DNA of 64,000 bases from Craspedostauros australis (taxonomy: Eukaryota > Bacillariophyta > Bacillariophyceae > Mastogloiales > Achnanthaceae), in the NCBI GenBank assembly GCA_026770025.1, contig JAMXDE010000005.1, positions 2,480,001-2,544,000 of the forward strand, written 5' to 3'. Positions 61,917 through 64,000 of this stretch are shown here, in pieces. The notes under the pieces were generated by a model that was not told where the DNA came from, did not search any database, and saw only the letters and a program-made list of their open reading frames with translations. Position 1 is the first letter of the stretch. Each line of letters starts with the position of its first letter. A program made the translations under genes and the position numbers.

Positions 61917-64000
61917 TTAGGAAAAATCCTGCCCGAACTGGAGCACGGACATGAGAAGGTCGTCGTCGTCGACACCGGACCCATCACTATCTTGTGCCCT
62001 GGTTTGAAGCACCCTTGCAACGGCCTTGCGCCCATCGGGTGTGGCCATCTTCATGAGGGTGTTGCCCAGTTTCTCGGCCAGCTTCATGTTCTTCTCGCGG
62101 AAGCTGGCAAGATTTTGGTGGCGAGCAAGGAACACGCAGCTGGTGCTCTCGTGCCCTCCACGGCCGCAAGCGGCGCAGATGGCGCCCTTGATTGGCTTGC
62201 GGAAGTCGTCGCGACGAGCGCGGAAGTCTTGATTGACCCCATCATCATCGTCATCGCTCGCACGATCGCGATTCCCGCGACCACGGCCTTGGCCATGTGG
62301 TCCGCCTTGGCGTCGTTGGGACCGAGTCACGGCATGTGCGGTCTTGGTGTCGCCCGCACTGTCAGCGAGCTTGACAGCCAGCTCCCCAACGTGTAAGGTA
62401 TGAGGAAAGCTGGAGTCATCTTCGCGTGCGAGAACCAGCTCTTTGTACTGATTGACGTTGTGTCCGGCGCTCTGCATCTCATCCAAAAAATGAATGGATG
62501 CTCGACGCGGACTGAACTGATGCAGGGATCCATGCTGGTCGACGAAGGTCATGAGGGACGTCGCGAAAGAGATGACGCCTTGCTTCCCATCAAATCTTGG
62601 TGGCATGGGAATGCCTGCAGCCGCCGGTGCGGTTACTGTGCACTGTAGGACGCGATGCAGAAAGTGAAATGCGTTGAGCATTTCAAAACTTCGCGTCTGT
62701 AGGAAGCGCTGGTAGTGGATGGCAAGCTTTGTGTCAGGCTTGACCTCGAGCACCCCGGGTGACAGCAGCTTCATGGCGTGCGCCGCGTTGATAGCAGCGA
62801 CCGTGCTGCTGGTGAGGAAAGACGGAAACATGACGCAGTCGACCCTGTAGAAGGAAAGGGGAATGATGTACGCGCTGTACTGTTCCGCCACCATCTGGTA
62901 GTGCTCATACCATGTACGGACATGGTGAGGCTCCAGACTGCTGAGAGGAGTGACATGGGCATCAAAGAAGCTGCGCTTGTCAACTTGAATGCGCGAGCTG
63001 GCTTGATACTGCCACGTGGGATGCTTCTTGAGGTCAACACCATAAGGCGCGGAATCGTGGTACCTGGCGCGGTGTGCCGAGTCTTCACGCATGATGTCGT
63101 CAAAGAAGTCGTACCCAATGGAGCCGTCCACGTGAGTGCGCGCGTCAGCAGCAGCACCACGTTGGTTGGCACCGGTAGGAGCCCCGCGATTGCCATGGCG
63201 AGGCGTGCGGAAGTCGGGCGTGGGAATGCCACGCTCAAACATGTCCACGAGCTCAGGGTCGTCGACCACTGACCGGTCAAATGCAACACCACCGTCATCG
63301 CGCTCGCGAGCGACGGCGTCGTTCGCAGGGGCGTCGGCATGCGTCTCAGTCCTGGACCGATCACCGCGGGCGTCGAGTCTTGGAGTACTGTCCCGTCTTG
63401 GCGTGAGCACCACCGCAGGGTGTGTCGCGACAGGCTGACCGGCTGCAGGGCGAGCCGAAGGCGCCCCCAACGATGGAATGGTCACGGACATATCGGAGGC
63501 GATGGGATCACCACCCTGATAGAGAGCTGCGGAGAAGTTCGACCACTGGAAGCCATCTGGCAACGTGGATTGCTGGTACCATTCGCGCAGTGTCTTGAGC
63601 TCGTTGAGGTCAGGCTTGCTGATGGACCCGTACAGATTGACCTGCGCGGCAGCGTGCTGGTCACTGGAGATGCAAAGAAGATTGTGGAACCGCCCCCACA
63701 CTGAAGGTTCGTCGAGGCAGTTTGTGAAGTATTTGGCCACCGTGGCGGCACCGGCTGGAGAAAGGTAAGCCACGCGAAGAATGGGTTGCACGAGTGTGCC
63801 AGGATCGAAGCTTGCTGGCATCGCACCGTCGTCGAGCGTTGCATTGTTGTCATTGGTATTGCCAGTGACACCTCCGCCGCAAGCGTTGGTACTGCCCCCG
63901 TCGCCACGAGAGTTGCCCACGCCGTCGCCAGGCACAGCATTGTCAGCACCAGTGCCAAGCGCGTCATCGCCAGTAAGGCTGGATTGGTGGGTGGTGGTGG
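61917..64000 (-). CDS. Copia gag protein, start beyond the window
   Basis: The frame is open to the right edge. Mostly Ala/Asp/Arg/Gly-rich linker with a helical core (SFYRVDCVMFPSFLTSS; YKELVLAREDDSSF) and, near the C-terminus, one zinc knuckle, CAACGRGGHESTSC (C-x2-C-x4-H-x4-C), preceded by an Arg/Gly-rich RNA-binding stretch. This is the capsid/nucleocapsid polyprotein of the same element. Confidence 0.85.
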   Translation of the reverse strand, partial: TTTHQSSLTGDDALGTGADNAVPGDGVGNSRGDGGSTNACGGGVTGNTNDNNATLDDGAMPASFDPGTLVQPILRVAYLSPAGAATVAKYFTNCLDEPSVWGRFHNLLCISSDQHAAAQVNLYGSISKPDLNELKTLREWYQQSTLPDGFQWSNFSAALYQGGDPIASDMSVTIPSLGAPSARPAAGQPVATHPAVVLTPRRDSTPRLDARGDRSRTETHADAPANDAVARERDDGGVAFDRSVVDDPELVDMFERGIPTPDFRTPRHGNRGAPTGANQRGAAADARTHVDGSIGYDFFDDIMREDSAHRARYHDSAPYGVDLKKHPTWQYQASSRIQVDKRSFFDAHVTPLSSLEPHHVRTWYEHYQMVAEQYSAYIIPLSFYRVDCVMFPSFLTSSTVAAINAAHAMKLLSPGVLEVKPDTKLAIHYQRFLQTRSFEMLNAFHFLHRVLQCTVTAPAAAGIPMPPRFDGKQGVISFATSLMTFVDQHGSLHQFSPRRASIHFLDEMQSAGHNVNQYKELVLAREDDSSFPHTLHVGELAVKLADSAGDTKTAHAVTRSQRRQGGPHGQGRGRGNRDRASDDDDDGVNQDFRARRDDFRKPIKGAICAACGRGGHESTSCVFLARHQNLASFREKNMKLAEKLGNTLMKMATPDGRKAVARVLQTRAQDSDGSGVDDDDLLMSVLQFGQDFS

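Larger units (their letters stand above)
57690..64000 (-). mobile_element. Ty1/copia LTR retrotransposon, 5' part beyond the right edge
   Basis: Minus-strand element with gag (right) then pol (left), ending in a polypurine tract and a 3' LTR. The 5' LTR, primer-binding site and gag start are outside the window. The part seen looks whole, with two long open frames and no obvious breaks, so it is young. The pol order protease-integrase-reverse transcriptase-RNase H identifies the copia (Pseudoviridae) superfamily, and DLGAN/QVDDF signatures suggest a diatom CoDi-type lineage (inference). The left boundary is approximate. Confidence 0.85.

Noticed and set aside
1-64000. tRNA, rRNA, snRNA genes or CRISPR-like arrays
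   Set aside because: I looked for T-loop and A/B-box words and for spaced direct repeats and found none convincing by eye. A covariance-model scan was not possible.

Overview
The window is nuclear DNA from a eukaryote, most likely a diatom or another silicified stramenopile. Three things support this. A gene at 39548-41132 is unmistakably a silicon-transporter (SIT) relative. A Ty1/copia element on the right carries the DLGAN protease and QVDDF reverse-transcriptase signatures that I associate with diatom copia (CoDi) elements. A PLAC8 protein carries the small beta-rich domain I associate with diatom PLAC8 proteins. Genes are compact, with 0-2 GT-AG introns of about 235-580 bp, on both strands. 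No prokaryotic operon structure is seen.

Left third (1-23.4 kb): the 3' part of a long acidic, low-complexity nuclear-type protein; EMG1/NEP1 rRNA methyltransferase; a flavin monooxygenase with a mitochondrial-type leader; an unclear hypothetical gene; an 11-repeat ankyrin protein; a decayed MATE transporter; a two-exon short-chain dehydrogenase; a two-exon PLAC8 protein; a secretory [2Fe-2S] thioredoxin-like/TPR protein; a ZNHIT3-like HIT zinc-finger protein; and the proteasomal ATPase Rpt4.

Middle (24-41 kb): three neighbouring genes for secreted or membrane-bound proteins (an MsrB-like protein, a cysteine-repeat type I membrane protein and a GH3 glucosidase with a C-terminal membrane anchor), a fusion of an aspartyl-hydroxylase-type domain with a sulfotransferase, a 1309-residue STAND-type ATPase, and the broken silicon transporter.

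Right third (41.5-64 kb): an ankyrin protein with a recently expanded 68-residue unit, a four-helix membrane protein of unknown function, mitochondrial cochaperone HSCB, a 2.4 kb gene-poor stretch, ribosome-biogenesis factor SDA1, a membrane-anchored retinol-dehydrogenase-like SDR, an OCH1-like glycosyltransferase, a TatD hydrolase, and a copia retrotransposon on the minus strand that runs off the right edge.

Most genes are unrelated housekeeping or accessory genes. EMG1, SDA1 and ZNHIT3 all serve ribosome or snoRNP assembly but are not adjacent. No CRISPR, rRNA or tRNA gene was recognised. The most interesting items are the hydroxylase-sulfotransferase fusion and the decayed silicon transporter. 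All homology calls come from reading the sequence, without database searches.
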